NCBI GenBank assembly: GCA_965247075.1 | Contig: CBDFGK010000003.1 | Span: forward strand, 930,001-994,000 | DNA from: CBDFGK01 sp965247075 | GTDB lineage: Bacteria > Pseudomonadota > Gammaproteobacteria > Pseudomonadales > Halieaceae | Direction of reading: 5' to 3' | DNA: 64,000 bases | In this document: positions 36,186 through 45,452 of the stretch, piece after piece | Layout: every line of letters begins with the position of its first letter | Numbering within the stretch: position 1 is the stretch's first letter | Notes under the pieces: model-generated | Databases searched by the model: none | What the model was told of the DNA's origin: nothing | The model's input: only the letters and a program-made list of their open reading frames with translations | Translations under genes and position numbers: made by a program

Positions 36186-36547
36186 TGGCTAAGATTACTG
36201 TACACCCGGGCGGGTTTATCAAGCGCAACTATATTGATGCCCTGGGACTCAAGGCGACGGAGCTGGCTGAGGCGTTGGAAGTGTCTGAGTCCACTATGAG
36301 TCGTCTGATTCATGAAAAGATAGAACTATCCCCTGTCATGGCCATTAAGGTGAGCAAGGTGCTTGGGCGTTCGGCTGAGAGTTGGATGACGATGCAGAGT
36401 AATCACACGCTCGCAAGGTATCAAGGCGAGCTGGAAAAGTGGACACCAACCCGACACGTCACTTCAAAGGGCTTGGTTAGGTCTTTAAACCTCAACCGGA
36501 CGGAAAAGTACTGTAAGGATTTATCTATAAATAATTCAAGCATTTAG
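36185..36547 (+). CDS. higA: HigA-type antitoxin
   Basis: A 120-residue Xre-type helix-turn-helix protein: ITVHPGGFIKRNYIDALGLK, then TELAEALEVSESTMSRLIHE and SPVMAIKVSKVLGRSAESWM. The C-terminal 35 residues after QSNHTLARYQ look unlike usual HigA ends and may be read-through into foreign DNA. It is coupled to the truncated HigB. Confidence 0.82.
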   Translation: MAKITVHPGGFIKRNYIDALGLKATELAEALEVSESTMSRLIHEKIELSPVMAIKVSKVLGRSAESWMTMQSNHTLARYQGELEKWTPTRHVTSKGLVRSLNLNRTEKYCKDLSINNSSI

Positions 36548-36557
36548 CTCGAATAGA

Positions 36558-36880
36558 AATGATTCCGGCCTATTCGCCGGAAGCTTGAGGCCGCTCTGAG
36601 CGCGTGTTCAGCACACACCGGGACCGGCCTGGTCAAAGAGTTGGCTCTGGCCGGTATTACGGACATGGCAAGCGCCAATAAGTATCTGACCGAGACCTAC
36701 CTGCCGGCTTACAACGCGGAGTTTACACAGCCACCGCCAGAAGATGGCTCGGCCTTTGTGGCGTGCCGGGATTTATCGGTATTGGATGACATCCTGTGCG
36801 AGCGTTTCGAGCGAACGGTGAGAAAGGACAACTGTGTGCTACAGAACCGGACGGTTCTATTTGTTGCTAACACTCCATAG
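36558..36880 (+). pseudogene. ISNCY (rve-type) transposase, 3' fragment with IS end
   Basis: The plus-strand text begins IPAYSPEA, is interrupted by a stop and a frame change, then continues ALAGITDMASANKYLTETYL, PAYNAEFTQPPPEDGSAFV and LDDILCERFERTVRKDNCV. This is the C-terminal third of the element whose other parts lie at 26.6-27.6 kb. The right tip (complement of TGTTAGCAACA, near 36865-36875) supplies the stop codon of the hydrolase gene that follows on the opposite strand. Confidence 0.75.
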
Positions 36881-37841
36881 ACCGCAAATAAGACTCTACC
36901 TGTCGCAGGTAATTGGACCGTATGGCAGCCGTTTCGTTCGCCAGGTGGTGCCTGGCCCCGGCAATCATTTCAATACGGGCGCCAGGGAATAACCTGCTCA
37001 CCTGAGTCATATTGTAGGGCCAGTCCACCGTGCCATCTTTATCGCCCTGTAAGACCAGCATTTTGCAGGGCACCGGCGCGCGTTGCAAAAACAGGGGTAA
37101 CCAGCGGCGCAGGGCGACAATCCAGCCCAGCGGTATGCGGCGGGGCTGCAGCGGATCATTGCGCAAAAATTCGAGAAAGGCCCGATCGCCGGAGTTGTCG
37201 GCAAAACGGCGCGGTACGTCCTGCACAAAGCGGCGCAGTAGCACCTGCGCCCAGCGGGTTCTGCGCCAACCCAGCGGACGCACCAGCGGTGCCAGTAACA
37301 CCATGCCTTGCCAGGGCTGCTGCCCGTTAACTGTCAGGTAATCCATGACCGCCGCACCACCGGTGCTCTGGGCGATAACATGGCGCAGCCCCGGCAGCGA
37401 CGCTGTAGCGGTGAGCACATCACTAATAGACTGCGTATATTGTGAAAAGTCCTCGATCATCGCCGGCGCACCGCTGGACAGGCCATGGCCGGGCAAATCA
37501 TACGCTACTACATTGCTGCCCCGCCCCAGACCGAAGCGGACCAGGTGGCCAAACAGGCCCACATGGTCAAAGTAGCCATGCACCAACAACACCGTGGAGC
37601 TTGCCCCGGGCTGACACCAGACCTGCACCGCCAACTGGTCTGAGCCCGACTCAATGCAGCCCAGGTGATAGCGCACGAGCGGGAAGTTACTGCTGAAATC
37701 CAGCCCGTAAAAGTTCAGGTAATCCTGCTCCGCTGCACTGAGAACCTGGCCGTCGAGACCCGGGCCACTGAGATCCAGTGGCCGCAAACCCCGGGTGATG
37801 GACGCGGGCTCAGGCAGACTTGATAATCTGGACAAGTTCAC
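36867..37841 (-). CDS. Alpha/beta hydrolase
   Basis: The start is uncertain; GTG 37841 (VNLSRLSSLPEPASITRG) gives 324 residues and overlaps the aldolase stop by 32 bases. The oxyanion loop is VLLVHGYFDHVG, the nucleophile elbow AQSTGG, the acid LQGDKDGTVDW and the histidine ARHHLANE. It resembles serine-aminopeptidase/monoacylglycerol-lipase-type hydrolases that follow fda in some gammaproteobacteria. The last codons and TAG stop lie within an IS end, so the original C-terminus may have been slightly altered. Confidence 0.8.
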   Translation of the reverse strand: MNLSRLSSLPEPASITRGLRPLDLSGPGLDGQVLSAAEQDYLNFYGLDFSSNFPLVRYHLGCIESGSDQLAVQVWCQPGASSTVLLVHGYFDHVGLFGHLVRFGLGRGSNVVAYDLPGHGLSSGAPAMIEDFSQYTQSISDVLTATASLPGLRHVIAQSTGGAAVMDYLTVNGQQPWQGMVLLAPLVRPLGWRRTRWAQVLLRRFVQDVPRRFADNSGDRAFLEFLRNDPLQPRRIPLGWIVALRRWLPLFLQRAPVPCKMLVLQGDKDGTVDWPYNMTQVSRLFPGARIEMIAGARHHLANETAAIRSNYLRQVESYLRSMEC

Positions 37842-38880
37842 CCGCACTGTAGCGCTGTTCCATATTTGCCAGCGACTGCACCTTGATCTTGTCCGCATTA
37901 CCACAGGCGCCAAAGGCCTCGTAGCGAGCCAGGCAGATGTCCTTCATGGCCACCATGGTAGCGGTTAGAAACTTGCGCGGATCAAACTCGGCTGGATTTT
38001 GCGCCAGGCAACGCCGCACCGCACCGGTCGATGCCAACCGCAGGTCGGTATCGATATTGACTTTGCGCACGCCGTGACGGATGCCCTCTTGTATCTGCTC
38101 TAGCGGTACGCCGTAAGTCTCGGGAATTTCACCGCCAAATTCATTGATTATCGCCAGCCACTCCTGCGGCACCGATGAAGACCCATGCATCACCAAATGG
38201 GTGTTGGGAATACGCTTGTGAATTGCCTTGATGCGATCGATGGCCAGAATGTCACCGGTGGGCGGCCGACTGAACTTGTAGGCGCCGTGACTGGTACCAC
38301 AGGCAATGGCCAGGGCATCCACATCGGTGGCGGCTACAAACCGGGTTGCCTCTTCAGGGTCGGTCAGCATCTGTTCATGGGTGAGAGTGCCCTCGGCACC
38401 AATACCATCTTCTTCACCGGCCTCACCTGTCTCCAGTGAGCCCAGGCAACCCAATTCACCTTCAACCGATACACCGCAGGCGTGGGACATTTCAACCGCA
38501 CGGTGCGTCACCGCCACGTTGTAGTCGTAATCCATGGGGGTCTTGCCATCTTCACCCAGTGAGCCATCCATCATCACCGAAGAAAACCCCAGTTGGATAG
38601 AGCGCTGGCAGACCGCCACGCTGACACCGTGGTCCTGGTGCATAACCACCGGAATATGCGGAAATTCTTCTATGGCCGCTGCAATCATGTGTCGCAAAAA
38701 AGGTGCCCCGGCGTACTTTCTGGCACCGGCACTGGCCTGCATAATCACCGGGCTGTTGGTTTCATCCGCCGCCTCCATGATGGCGCGCGTCTGCTCGAGG
38801 TTATTAACGTTAAAGGCCGGCACCCCGTAGTCGTGCTCGGCGGCGTGGTCCAGCAATTGGCGCAAACTGATTAATGCCAT
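37810..38880 (-). CDS. fba: Class II fructose-1,6-bisphosphate aldolase
   Basis: The 356-residue class II aldolase has zinc-binding and substrate motifs: VPVVMHQDHGVS, FSSVMMDGSLGEDGKTP with EGELGCLG, LAIACGTSHGAYK, LVMHGSSSVP and GVRKVNIDTDLR. It splits fructose-1,6-bisphosphate into dihydroxyacetone phosphate and glyceraldehyde-3-phosphate, or condenses them in gluconeogenesis. It is last of the tkt-epd-pgk-fba run, 26 bases after pgk. Confidence 0.95.
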   Translation of the reverse strand: MALISLRQLLDHAAEHDYGVPAFNVNNLEQTRAIMEAADETNSPVIMQASAGARKYAGAPFLRHMIAAAIEEFPHIPVVMHQDHGVSVAVCQRSIQLGFSSVMMDGSLGEDGKTPMDYDYNVAVTHRAVEMSHACGVSVEGELGCLGSLETGEAGEEDGIGAEGTLTHEQMLTDPEEATRFVAATDVDALAIACGTSHGAYKFSRPPTGDILAIDRIKAIHKRIPNTHLVMHGSSSVPQEWLAIINEFGGEIPETYGVPLEQIQEGIRHGVRKVNIDTDLRLASTGAVRRCLAQNPAEFDPRKFLTATMVAMKDICLARYEAFGACGNADKIKVQSLANMEQRYSAGELVQIIKSA

Positions 38881-38906
38881 GATGTATCCCCTTCCTGTGT
38901 CGTTGT

Positions 38907-40076
38907 TTACCCGGCTGCCCTTTGTTCCAGCACAGCCACTGCCGGCAATACCTTGCCCTCCACGTATTCGAGGAAGGCGCCGCCGCCGGTAGAGATATAG
39001 GAAACCTTATCCGCAATACCGTATTTGTCAATCGCCGCCAGGGTATCACCACCACCGGCAATGGAAAACGCCGGACTTGCCGCGATGGCATGGCTCAAAG
39101 CCTCCGTGCCGCCTGCAAACTGGTCAAATTCAAACACGCCTACCGGTCCATTCCAGAGAATAGTGCCTGCCTGCTTGAGCATATCGGCAATTTGCCGGCG
39201 GCTCTGCGGACCGATGTCAAAAATCATATCGTCCGCCGCAACTTGGCCGGCGTCTTTGGTTTCAGCACTGGCTGATTCAGAAAACTCCTTGCCCGTGACA
39301 ACATCCGTAGGCACAGGGATGTTGGTTTTTTTCATCAGCGCCTGCGCTGCGGGAATTAAATCGTGCTCACACAGGGACTTGCCGACCGGCTGGCCGGCGG
39401 CGGCCAGGAAGGTATTGGCGATACCGCCACCGACGATGAGTTGATCTACCCGGTCGGCCAGGGTTTCCAACACAGCCAGCTTCGTAGAGATCTTTGAGCC
39501 CCCAACTATTGCCAGCATGGGACGCTGCGGGTTAGCAAGCGCTTGCTCCAGAGCCTCCAGCTCGCGCACCAACAGCGGTCCTGCACAGGCGATGGGCGCG
39601 AAACGGGCCACCCCGTGGGTGGAGGCCTGGGTCCGGTGGGCAGTGCCAAAGGCATCCATAACAAACACATCACACAGCTCCGCATAGGCCTGTGCCAGCT
39701 CATCCTCGTCGGCTTTTTCACCCGCATTGAAACGCACATTCTCCAGCAGCAGAATCTCTCCCTCGCGCTGAACTATACCCTCATCCCATTCCTTTACCAG
39801 CGTCACCGGCTGTTGTAGCAACTCCGCTAAATGTGTGGCCACCGGCTGCAGTGAGAATCGCTCATCGAACTCTCCCTCCACGGGCCTGCCCAGGTGTGAC
39901 ATCAGCAGCACTTTTGCACCCTGCTCCACGGCCGTCCGCACCGTCGGCAACGTCGCTCGAATACGTGCATCGCCGGTGATCTTGCCAGCCTTGATGGGGA
40001 CATTGAGGTCTTCTCTAATCAACACACGCTGGCCGGCCAAATCCAGATCCGACATACGCTGTACTTGCAAAACCAT
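38907..40076 (-). CDS. pgk: Phosphoglycerate kinase
   Basis: The protein has 389 residues. RVLIREDLNVPIKAGKITGD and VLLMSHLGRPVEGEFDERFS form the substrate basket; VGGSKISTKLAVLETLADRV, WNGPVGVFEFDQFAGGTEAL and GGGDTLAAIDKYG form the nucleotide side. It interconverts 1,3-bisphosphoglycerate and ATP with 3-phosphoglycerate. It is separated from epd by 2 bases, so the genes are cotranscribed. Confidence 0.96.
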   Translation of the reverse strand: MVLQVQRMSDLDLAGQRVLIREDLNVPIKAGKITGDARIRATLPTVRTAVEQGAKVLLMSHLGRPVEGEFDERFSLQPVATHLAELLQQPVTLVKEWDEGIVQREGEILLLENVRFNAGEKADEDELAQAYAELCDVFVMDAFGTAHRTQASTHGVARFAPIACAGPLLVRELEALEQALANPQRPMLAIVGGSKISTKLAVLETLADRVDQLIVGGGIANTFLAAAGQPVGKSLCEHDLIPAAQALMKKTNIPVPTDVVTGKEFSESASAETKDAGQVAADDMIFDIGPQSRRQIADMLKQAGTILWNGPVGVFEFDQFAGGTEALSHAIAASPAFSIAGGGDTLAAIDKYGIADKVSYISTGGGAFLEYVEGKVLPAVAVLEQRAAG

Positions 40077-40078
40077 GC

Positions 40079-41089
40079 TTATTCTCCTCCCCAGTAGCGC
40101 ACCACATCAAGCATGCGATTGGCGTAGGCCCATTCGTTGTCAAACCAGGTCAATACCTTGACCAATCGACCACCGCTAACCCGGGTCTGGCCGGCATCGA
40201 CAATTGAAGAACGGCGGTCGTGGTTAAAATCGCAGGATGCCAGCGGCTCTTCAGTATAGCCAAGCACGCCACTAAACCGTTCCTCTGCGGCCACACGGAG
40301 AGCGGTATTAATCGCCGCCTCGTCTACAGCGTGCTCAACCACCACGGTCAGGTCCATGGCCGAAACATTCAGGGTCGGCACACGCAGGGCCTGGGCCGAG
40401 AAACGGCCCTTCATGGCCGGCAATATCCTTTCCACGCCCAGGGCCAGGGCGGTATCTACAGGAATAATGGATTGTCCGGCGGCGCGGGTCTTACGCAAAT
40501 CCGTATGGTGGTACGCGTCCAGCACCGGTTGATCATTCATGGCCGAATGGATAGTGGTGATGGTGCCACTATCAATCCCAAAGGCACCATCCAGGCATTT
40601 AATCACCGGCACAATGCCGTTGGTGGTGCAGGAGGCATTGGAGACAATTCTGTCATCGGCAGTCAAGCTTTGGTGGTTAACGCCATAGACAATGGTCGCA
40701 TCCACATCCGCCTGCGCCGGCTGTGAGAACAATACGCGCCGGGCACCCTGTCGCAAGTGCTGCTCCGCCAGCTTGCGCTCGCTAAAAGTACCTGTGCATT
40801 CCAGCACCACATCCACCTCCAGTTGCGCCCATGGCAGTGCGGCAAGGTCGGGCTCGCGCAGCAGGCGCAGCTCGTCTGTGTCGACCAGTAGCGAGTTTTC
40901 AGTGCCCGCTACTGAGCCGGGAAATCGCCCGTGGGTGGAGTCATAGCGCGTCAGGTGTACCACCGTGCCGCTATCGGCCAACTCGTTGACCGCGACGATC
41001 TGCAGGTCACGGCGAAAGTCCCCTTCATACAGCGCCCGCAACACACTGCGGCCGATGCGGCCATACCCGTTAATTGCCAACCTGAGCAC
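40079..41089 (-). CDS. epd: Erythrose-4-phosphate dehydrogenase (Epd-type GAPDH)
   Basis: The 336-residue protein of the glyceraldehyde-3-phosphate dehydrogenase superfamily has INGYGRIGRSVLRALYE for NAD binding, SNASCTTNGIVPVIK with the catalytic cysteine and TWFDNEWAYANRMLDVV at the end. The HSAMNDQPVLDAYHHTDLRK and GQSIIPVDTALALGVERILP stretches are typical of Epd rather than Gap. Epd oxidises erythrose-4-phosphate for pyridoxal phosphate synthesis. The position between tkt and pgk supports it. Confidence 0.88.
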   Translation of the reverse strand: MLRLAINGYGRIGRSVLRALYEGDFRRDLQIVAVNELADSGTVVHLTRYDSTHGRFPGSVAGTENSLLVDTDELRLLREPDLAALPWAQLEVDVVLECTGTFSERKLAEQHLRQGARRVLFSQPAQADVDATIVYGVNHQSLTADDRIVSNASCTTNGIVPVIKCLDGAFGIDSGTITTIHSAMNDQPVLDAYHHTDLRKTRAAGQSIIPVDTALALGVERILPAMKGRFSAQALRVPTLNVSAMDLTVVVEHAVDEAAINTALRVAAEERFSGVLGYTEEPLASCDFNHDRRSSIVDAGQTRVSGGRLVKVLTWFDNEWAYANRMLDVVRYWGGE

Positions 41090-41101
41090 GCTCAGGCCTC
41101 T

Positions 41102-43099
41102 CTACAGCAGGATATCGGCAAGCGTGGTCGCCACATTGTCGACCGTAAAGCCAAAGTGCTGCATCAAATCGGCGGCCGGGGCCGACTCACCAAAGCTACT
41201 CATGCCCACCACGCGTCCATCCAGGCCAACATACTTGTACCAGTAATCCAGGTGTGCCGCTTCAACGGCGACTCTTGCCAACACATCACAAGGCAGCACC
41301 TGTTCGCGGTAAGCAGCATCCTGTTGCTCAAAAATCTCCGCACAGGGCATAGAGACAACACGAATGTTTTTACCCTGCTCGGCCAATTGCGCCGCCGCCT
41401 CTACCGCCAGTTGTACCTCCGACCCGGTGGCAATCAAAATACCGTCCAGCGCACCGCTGGGCTCTACCAATACATAAGCACCTTTGGCAATAGCGGCCAG
41501 TTGCGCGTCATCGCGTGTCTGGTGAGCCAGGTTCTGGCGCGAGAATATCAGCGCACTGGGACCATCATCACGCACAATCGCGGTCTTCCATGCCACCGCG
41601 CACTCAACCGTGTCACAGGGACGCCAGGTCTGCACATTGGGCGTGGTCCGCAGGCTGGTCAACTGTTCCACCGGTTGGTGGGTAGGACCATCTTCGCCCA
41701 GCCCTATGGAGTCGTGGGTATAGACAAAAATAGCCGGCTGTTTCATCAGGGCAGCCATGCGTACGGCGTTACAGGCGTATTCCATAAACATCAGGAAAGT
41801 GGCACCGTAATTAACAAAACCGCCGTGCAGGGCAATACCATTCATGATTGCCGACATACCAAACTCGCGCACGCCGTAGTAAATATAGTTACCGTCAGCA
41901 TCGACGGCGCTTATCGGCTTGCTGCCACTCCAGATGGTGAGGTTGGAACCGGCCAAATCAGCGGAGCCGCCCAGCAGTTCCGGCAGCAGTGGCCCATAGG
42001 CGTCCAGGCAGTTCTGCGAGGCCTTGCGGCTGGCAATGGTCTGGCCGGCAGCCTGGCACTGACGGCTATAGACATCTGCCTGCTCGGCAAAATCAGCCGG
42101 CAAATCACCGGCCAGGCGCCGGCTCAATTCAGCGGCCTGCGCAGGGAAAGCCCCGGCATAGGCGCTCATGCTCTGCTGCCAGGCTTGCTCTGCGGCAGCA
42201 CCGCGTTCACAGCCATTCCAGCCAGCGTAGATATCCTGGGGGATTTCGAAGGCCGGGTGAATCCAGCCAATATTTTCTCTGGTAGCCGCAACCTCATCGG
42301 CCCCCAGTGCAGCACCGTGTACAGAAGAAGAACCCTGTTTGTTGGGCGCACCTTTGCCGATAATGGTCTGGCAGCAAATTAATGTGGGCTTGCCTGATTC
42401 AGCCCTGGCCTGCTCGATAGCGGTAGCAATAGCGGCGCTGTCGTGCCCGTCAACCGCCGCGATAACCTGCCAGCCGTAGGCGGCAAAACGTGCCGGCGTA
42501 TCGTCGTTGAACCAGCCTTCGACCTTGCCATCAATAGAAATACCATTGTCATCATAAAACGCTGTCAACTTACCCAGTCCCAGGGTGCCGGCCAGCGAAC
42601 AAACTTCGTGGGAGATGCCCTCCATAAGACAGCCGTCGCCCAGGAAGATATAGGTATAGTGATCCACCACTGCGTGGCCAGCCCGGTTGTATTGCGCCGC
42701 CAAGACCTTTTCTGCCAAAGCCATGCCAACCGCATTGCCAATGCCCTGCCCCAGCGGACCGGTCGTGGTTTCAATACCAGGCGCATAGCCGTATTCGGGG
42801 TGGCCGGGAGTCATGCTGTGCAACTGGCGGAAGTTTTTTAGCTCTTGCATCGGCAGCGCATAGCCACTCAGATGCAGCAGCGAATAAATCAGCAGAGAGC
42901 CGTGCCCATTGGACAGTACAAAGCGGTCCCGATTGGGCCAGTCCGGATTGGCCGGGTTGTGTTGCAGGTAATCGTTCCACAGTACTTCTGCTATATCGGC
43001 CATACCCATGGGGGCGCCCGGGTGGCCGCTATTTGCCTGTTGAACCGCATCCATACTGAGCGCGCGAATGGCATTGGCCAGGTCATTTCGGGAGGGCAT
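41102..43099 (-). CDS. tkt: Transketolase
   Basis: The 665-residue protein has ANSGHPGAPMGMADIAEVLW at the N-terminus, the thiamine diphosphate motif GDGCLMEGISHEVCSLAGTL and the second-domain pyrimidine site FMEYACNAVRMAALM with YTHDSIGLGEDGPTHQPVEQ. Length and order are normal. It moves two-carbon units in the pentose phosphate pathway and supplies erythrose-4-phosphate to Epd. It is first of the tkt-epd-pgk-fba run and divergent from the metK cluster. Confidence 0.97.
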   Translation of the reverse strand: MPSRNDLANAIRALSMDAVQQANSGHPGAPMGMADIAEVLWNDYLQHNPANPDWPNRDRFVLSNGHGSLLIYSLLHLSGYALPMQELKNFRQLHSMTPGHPEYGYAPGIETTTGPLGQGIGNAVGMALAEKVLAAQYNRAGHAVVDHYTYIFLGDGCLMEGISHEVCSLAGTLGLGKLTAFYDDNGISIDGKVEGWFNDDTPARFAAYGWQVIAAVDGHDSAAIATAIEQARAESGKPTLICCQTIIGKGAPNKQGSSSVHGAALGADEVAATRENIGWIHPAFEIPQDIYAGWNGCERGAAAEQAWQQSMSAYAGAFPAQAAELSRRLAGDLPADFAEQADVYSRQCQAAGQTIASRKASQNCLDAYGPLLPELLGGSADLAGSNLTIWSGSKPISAVDADGNYIYYGVREFGMSAIMNGIALHGGFVNYGATFLMFMEYACNAVRMAALMKQPAIFVYTHDSIGLGEDGPTHQPVEQLTSLRTTPNVQTWRPCDTVECAVAWKTAIVRDDGPSALIFSRQNLAHQTRDDAQLAAIAKGAYVLVEPSGALDGILIATGSEVQLAVEAAAQLAEQGKNIRVVSMPCAEIFEQQDAAYREQVLPCDVLARVAVEAAHLDYWYKYVGLDGRVVGMSSFGESAPAADLMQHFGFTVDNVATTLADILL

Positions 43100-43212
43100 G
43101 CATAAACTCCTGTTGAGAGCATTATAATAGGGGGCCGCTATTTTCTTACATGCAGAGGGCTACGGCAACGCTGAGCCCCTGTTTTGTCCATATCTTCTCT
43201 ATTCATTTCTCC

Positions 43213-43234
43213 TATATCGAAATATTTTGATATA
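43213..43234. promoter_or_regulatory. Near-perfect 22-bp palindrome, probable SahR-type operator
   Basis: TATATC-N10-GATATA, whose inner ten bases are also nearly palindromic (two mismatched positions in all 22), lies 28 bases before the ArsR-type regulator ATG. It is in the 163-base region shared with divergent tkt. ArsR/SahR-type regulators bind such sites and control S-adenosylmethionine cycle genes, which follow here. Overlap with a promoter would allow repression. Confidence 0.65.
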
Positions 43235-43262
43235 GATTTAAGTTCTGCTAGACTTGCCCGCC

Positions 43263-44288
43263 ATGTTAGCGAACAAAACATTGAACGACCCGACGCCGGT
43301 AGTAGCGCCAGTGGCCATCGAAGACCTGGCCAGCCTGTGCAAGGCCGCCGGGGATCAGCTGCGCCTGGAAATCCTGCAGGTGCTGCGACAGGATTCCCTG
43401 GCAGTGCAGGAATTGTGTTCCATTTTCGAAATTCGCCAACCGGCCATGAGCCACCATTTGAAAGTGCTGGCTGCCGCCGGCGCCGTGACCAGCCGCCGGG
43501 AAGGCAACTCCATTTACTATCGCCGGGCCGTGCTGGGTCAGCAGCCCGGCTTGGATACGGTGCAATCGGCATTGTTCGCCGCCATTGATCGCATGCCGCC
43601 GGCGGCGGCCCTGCAGCAACAACTATCAACCGTGCAGCAGGCCCGGGAGAACACCTCACAGCTATTTTTCCGCCAGAACGCTGACAAATTCCGCGCCCAG
43701 CAGGATCTGATCGCCAGTTACGGGCAGTACGCCGAAACCGTGGCCGAAGTGCTGCGGGATGCACCGCTGCAGTCGCACAAAATGGCACTGGAGGTAGGCC
43801 CCGGCGATGGTGCCTTCCTGACCCAGTTAGCCGCACACTTTGAGCAGGTGGTTGCGCTCGACAACGCCGCTGAGATGTTGGCAAAATCGAAACACACAGC
43901 GACAGCCGGCAGTATTGAGAATATTGAGTTTGTGCACGGCGACACACGCCACTCGCGCCTGCAGAGCCTTAGCGCCGACTGCATCGTGGTCAATATGGTG
44001 CTGCATCACACCCCCTCCCCCGCCGACATTTTTCAAGACCTGGCCAACTACCTGGCCCAGGACGGCGTGCTGCTGGTCACCGATCTGTGCCGGCACGACC
44101 AGGATTGGGCCCGCGAGAACTGTGGTGATTTGTGGTTGGGCTTTGAGCCCGAAGATTTACTGGCCTGGGCAGAGCGCGCCGGGCTTGGGGAAATTGCCAG
44201 CGTTTACCTGGCACAACGTAACGGATTTCAAATTCAGGTGCGTCTGTTCGGCCACCGATTAAGTAGCAACAGGGGAAATGAAAGATGA
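43263..44288 (+). CDS. ArsR-type regulator fused to a SAM methyltransferase domain (SahR-like)
   Basis: The 341-residue protein read from ATG 43263 has an N-terminal winged helix (GDQLRLEILQVLRQDSLAVQ, then FEIRQPAMSHHLKVLAAAGA). From residue about 175 it has a class I methyltransferase fold: MALEVGPGDGAFLTQLAAHF, then VVALDNAAEML and CIVVNMVLHHTPSPADIFQD. It precedes metK with a 4-base overlap. This matches regulators reported to sense S-adenosylhomocysteine (SahR) and control metK, ahcY and metF. The methyltransferase domain may serve as the ligand sensor (inference). Confidence 0.82.
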   Translation: MLANKTLNDPTPVVAPVAIEDLASLCKAAGDQLRLEILQVLRQDSLAVQELCSIFEIRQPAMSHHLKVLAAAGAVTSRREGNSIYYRRAVLGQQPGLDTVQSALFAAIDRMPPAAALQQQLSTVQQARENTSQLFFRQNADKFRAQQDLIASYGQYAETVAEVLRDAPLQSHKMALEVGPGDGAFLTQLAAHFEQVVALDNAAEMLAKSKHTATAGSIENIEFVHGDTRHSRLQSLSADCIVVNMVLHHTPSPADIFQDLANYLAQDGVLLVTDLCRHDQDWARENCGDLWLGFEPEDLLAWAERAGLGEIASVYLAQRNGFQIQVRLFGHRLSSNRGNER

Positions 44289-45439
44289 GTGAGTATTGTG
44301 TATTTACCTCCGAGTCCGTCTCGGAAGGGCATCCCGACAAGATGGCTGACCAAATATCCGACGCCATCCTCGATGCCATTCTGACTGACGACGTCGACGG
44401 CCGGGTCGCCGTCGAAACCATGGTTAAAACCGGTATGGCGGTGATAGCAGGTGAAGTCACTACGTCCACCTACGTTGAGCTGGAGGAGGTGGTTCGCAAG
44501 GTCATTCTGGACATTGGCTACGACAGTTCAGACGTAGGCTTCGACGGCAATACCTGCGCCGTGCTGAATGCCATTGGCAAGCAGTCTCCCGACATCGCCA
44601 TGGGTGTAAATGAGGGGGATGAGAAAGAGCAGGGGGCTGGTGACCAGGGCCTGATGTTCGGCTATGCCACCAACGAGACAGAGGTCTTGATGCCGGCACC
44701 TATCTACTACTCGCACCGACTGGTAGAGCGCCAGGCACACCTGCGCAAGGACGGTATTTTGCCCTGGCTGCGGCCCGACGCCAAGAGCCAGGTGACCCTG
44801 CGTTATGAGAATGGCAAGCCGGTTGCGATTGACGCCGTGGTCTTGTCCACCCAGCACGATCCCGATATCAGCCAGGCCGACATTCGCGAAGCAATCATGG
44901 AAAACGTGATCGAACACGTGTTGCCAGAAGAGTGGTTGCACGCCGATACCCAGTATCACATCAATCCCACCGGCCAGTTCATTATCGGCGGCCCAGTGGG
45001 TGACTGTGGCCTGACCGGACGCAAGATTATTGTCGACACCTACGGTGGCATGGCCCGTCACGGCGGCGGCGCCTTCTCCGGCAAGGACCCCTCCAAGGTT
45101 GACCGCAGCGCCGCCTACGCTTGTCGCTATGTGGCCAAGAATATCGTCGCGGCCGGTCTGGCGGATCGCTGTGAAATCCAGGTGTCCTACGCCATCGGCG
45201 TTGCTGAACCCACCTCCATCTCTATCGACACATTTGGCACTGGCAAGATCGCCGAAAGCCGTGTCGTCGAGCTGATCCGCGAGAATTTCGACCTGCGCCC
45301 CAAAGGCCTGGTGGAAATGCTGGACCTGAAGCGACCCATTTATCGCAACACCGCCGCCTACGGCCATTTCGGTCGCGAAGACGCCGATTTCACCTGGGAA
45401 AAAACAGACCAAGCCGACGCCCTCCGCGCCGCGCTGTAA
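44285..45439 (+). CDS. metK: S-adenosylmethionine synthetase
   Basis: The 384-residue protein has SEGHPDKMADQISDAILDAI, GVNEGDEKEQGAGDQGLMFG, and GGGAFSGKDPSKVDRSAAYA as the ATP and phosphate signatures. It makes SAM from methionine and ATP. It overlaps the regulator stop by 4 bases and is followed by ahcY after 13 bases, so the four genes form an operon for the methyl cycle. Confidence 0.97.
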   Translation: MSEYCVFTSESVSEGHPDKMADQISDAILDAILTDDVDGRVAVETMVKTGMAVIAGEVTTSTYVELEEVVRKVILDIGYDSSDVGFDGNTCAVLNAIGKQSPDIAMGVNEGDEKEQGAGDQGLMFGYATNETEVLMPAPIYYSHRLVERQAHLRKDGILPWLRPDAKSQVTLRYENGKPVAIDAVVLSTQHDPDISQADIREAIMENVIEHVLPEEWLHADTQYHINPTGQFIIGGPVGDCGLTGRKIIVDTYGGMARHGGGAFSGKDPSKVDRSAAYACRYVAKNIVAAGLADRCEIQVSYAIGVAEPTSISIDTFGTGKIAESRVVELIRENFDLRPKGLVEMLDLKRPIYRNTAAYGHFGREDADFTWEKTDQADALRAAL

Positions 45440-45452
45440 CAGGGACACGACT

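Noticed and set aside
36440..36530. Integron attC site near HigA (a GTTAGGT core)
   Set aside because: I found no matching inverse core at suitable spacing and no integrase in the window.
40931..42382. 483-codon plus-strand frame opposite transketolase
   Set aside because: It is a shadow of tkt and epd, caused by their GC-rich codon use.
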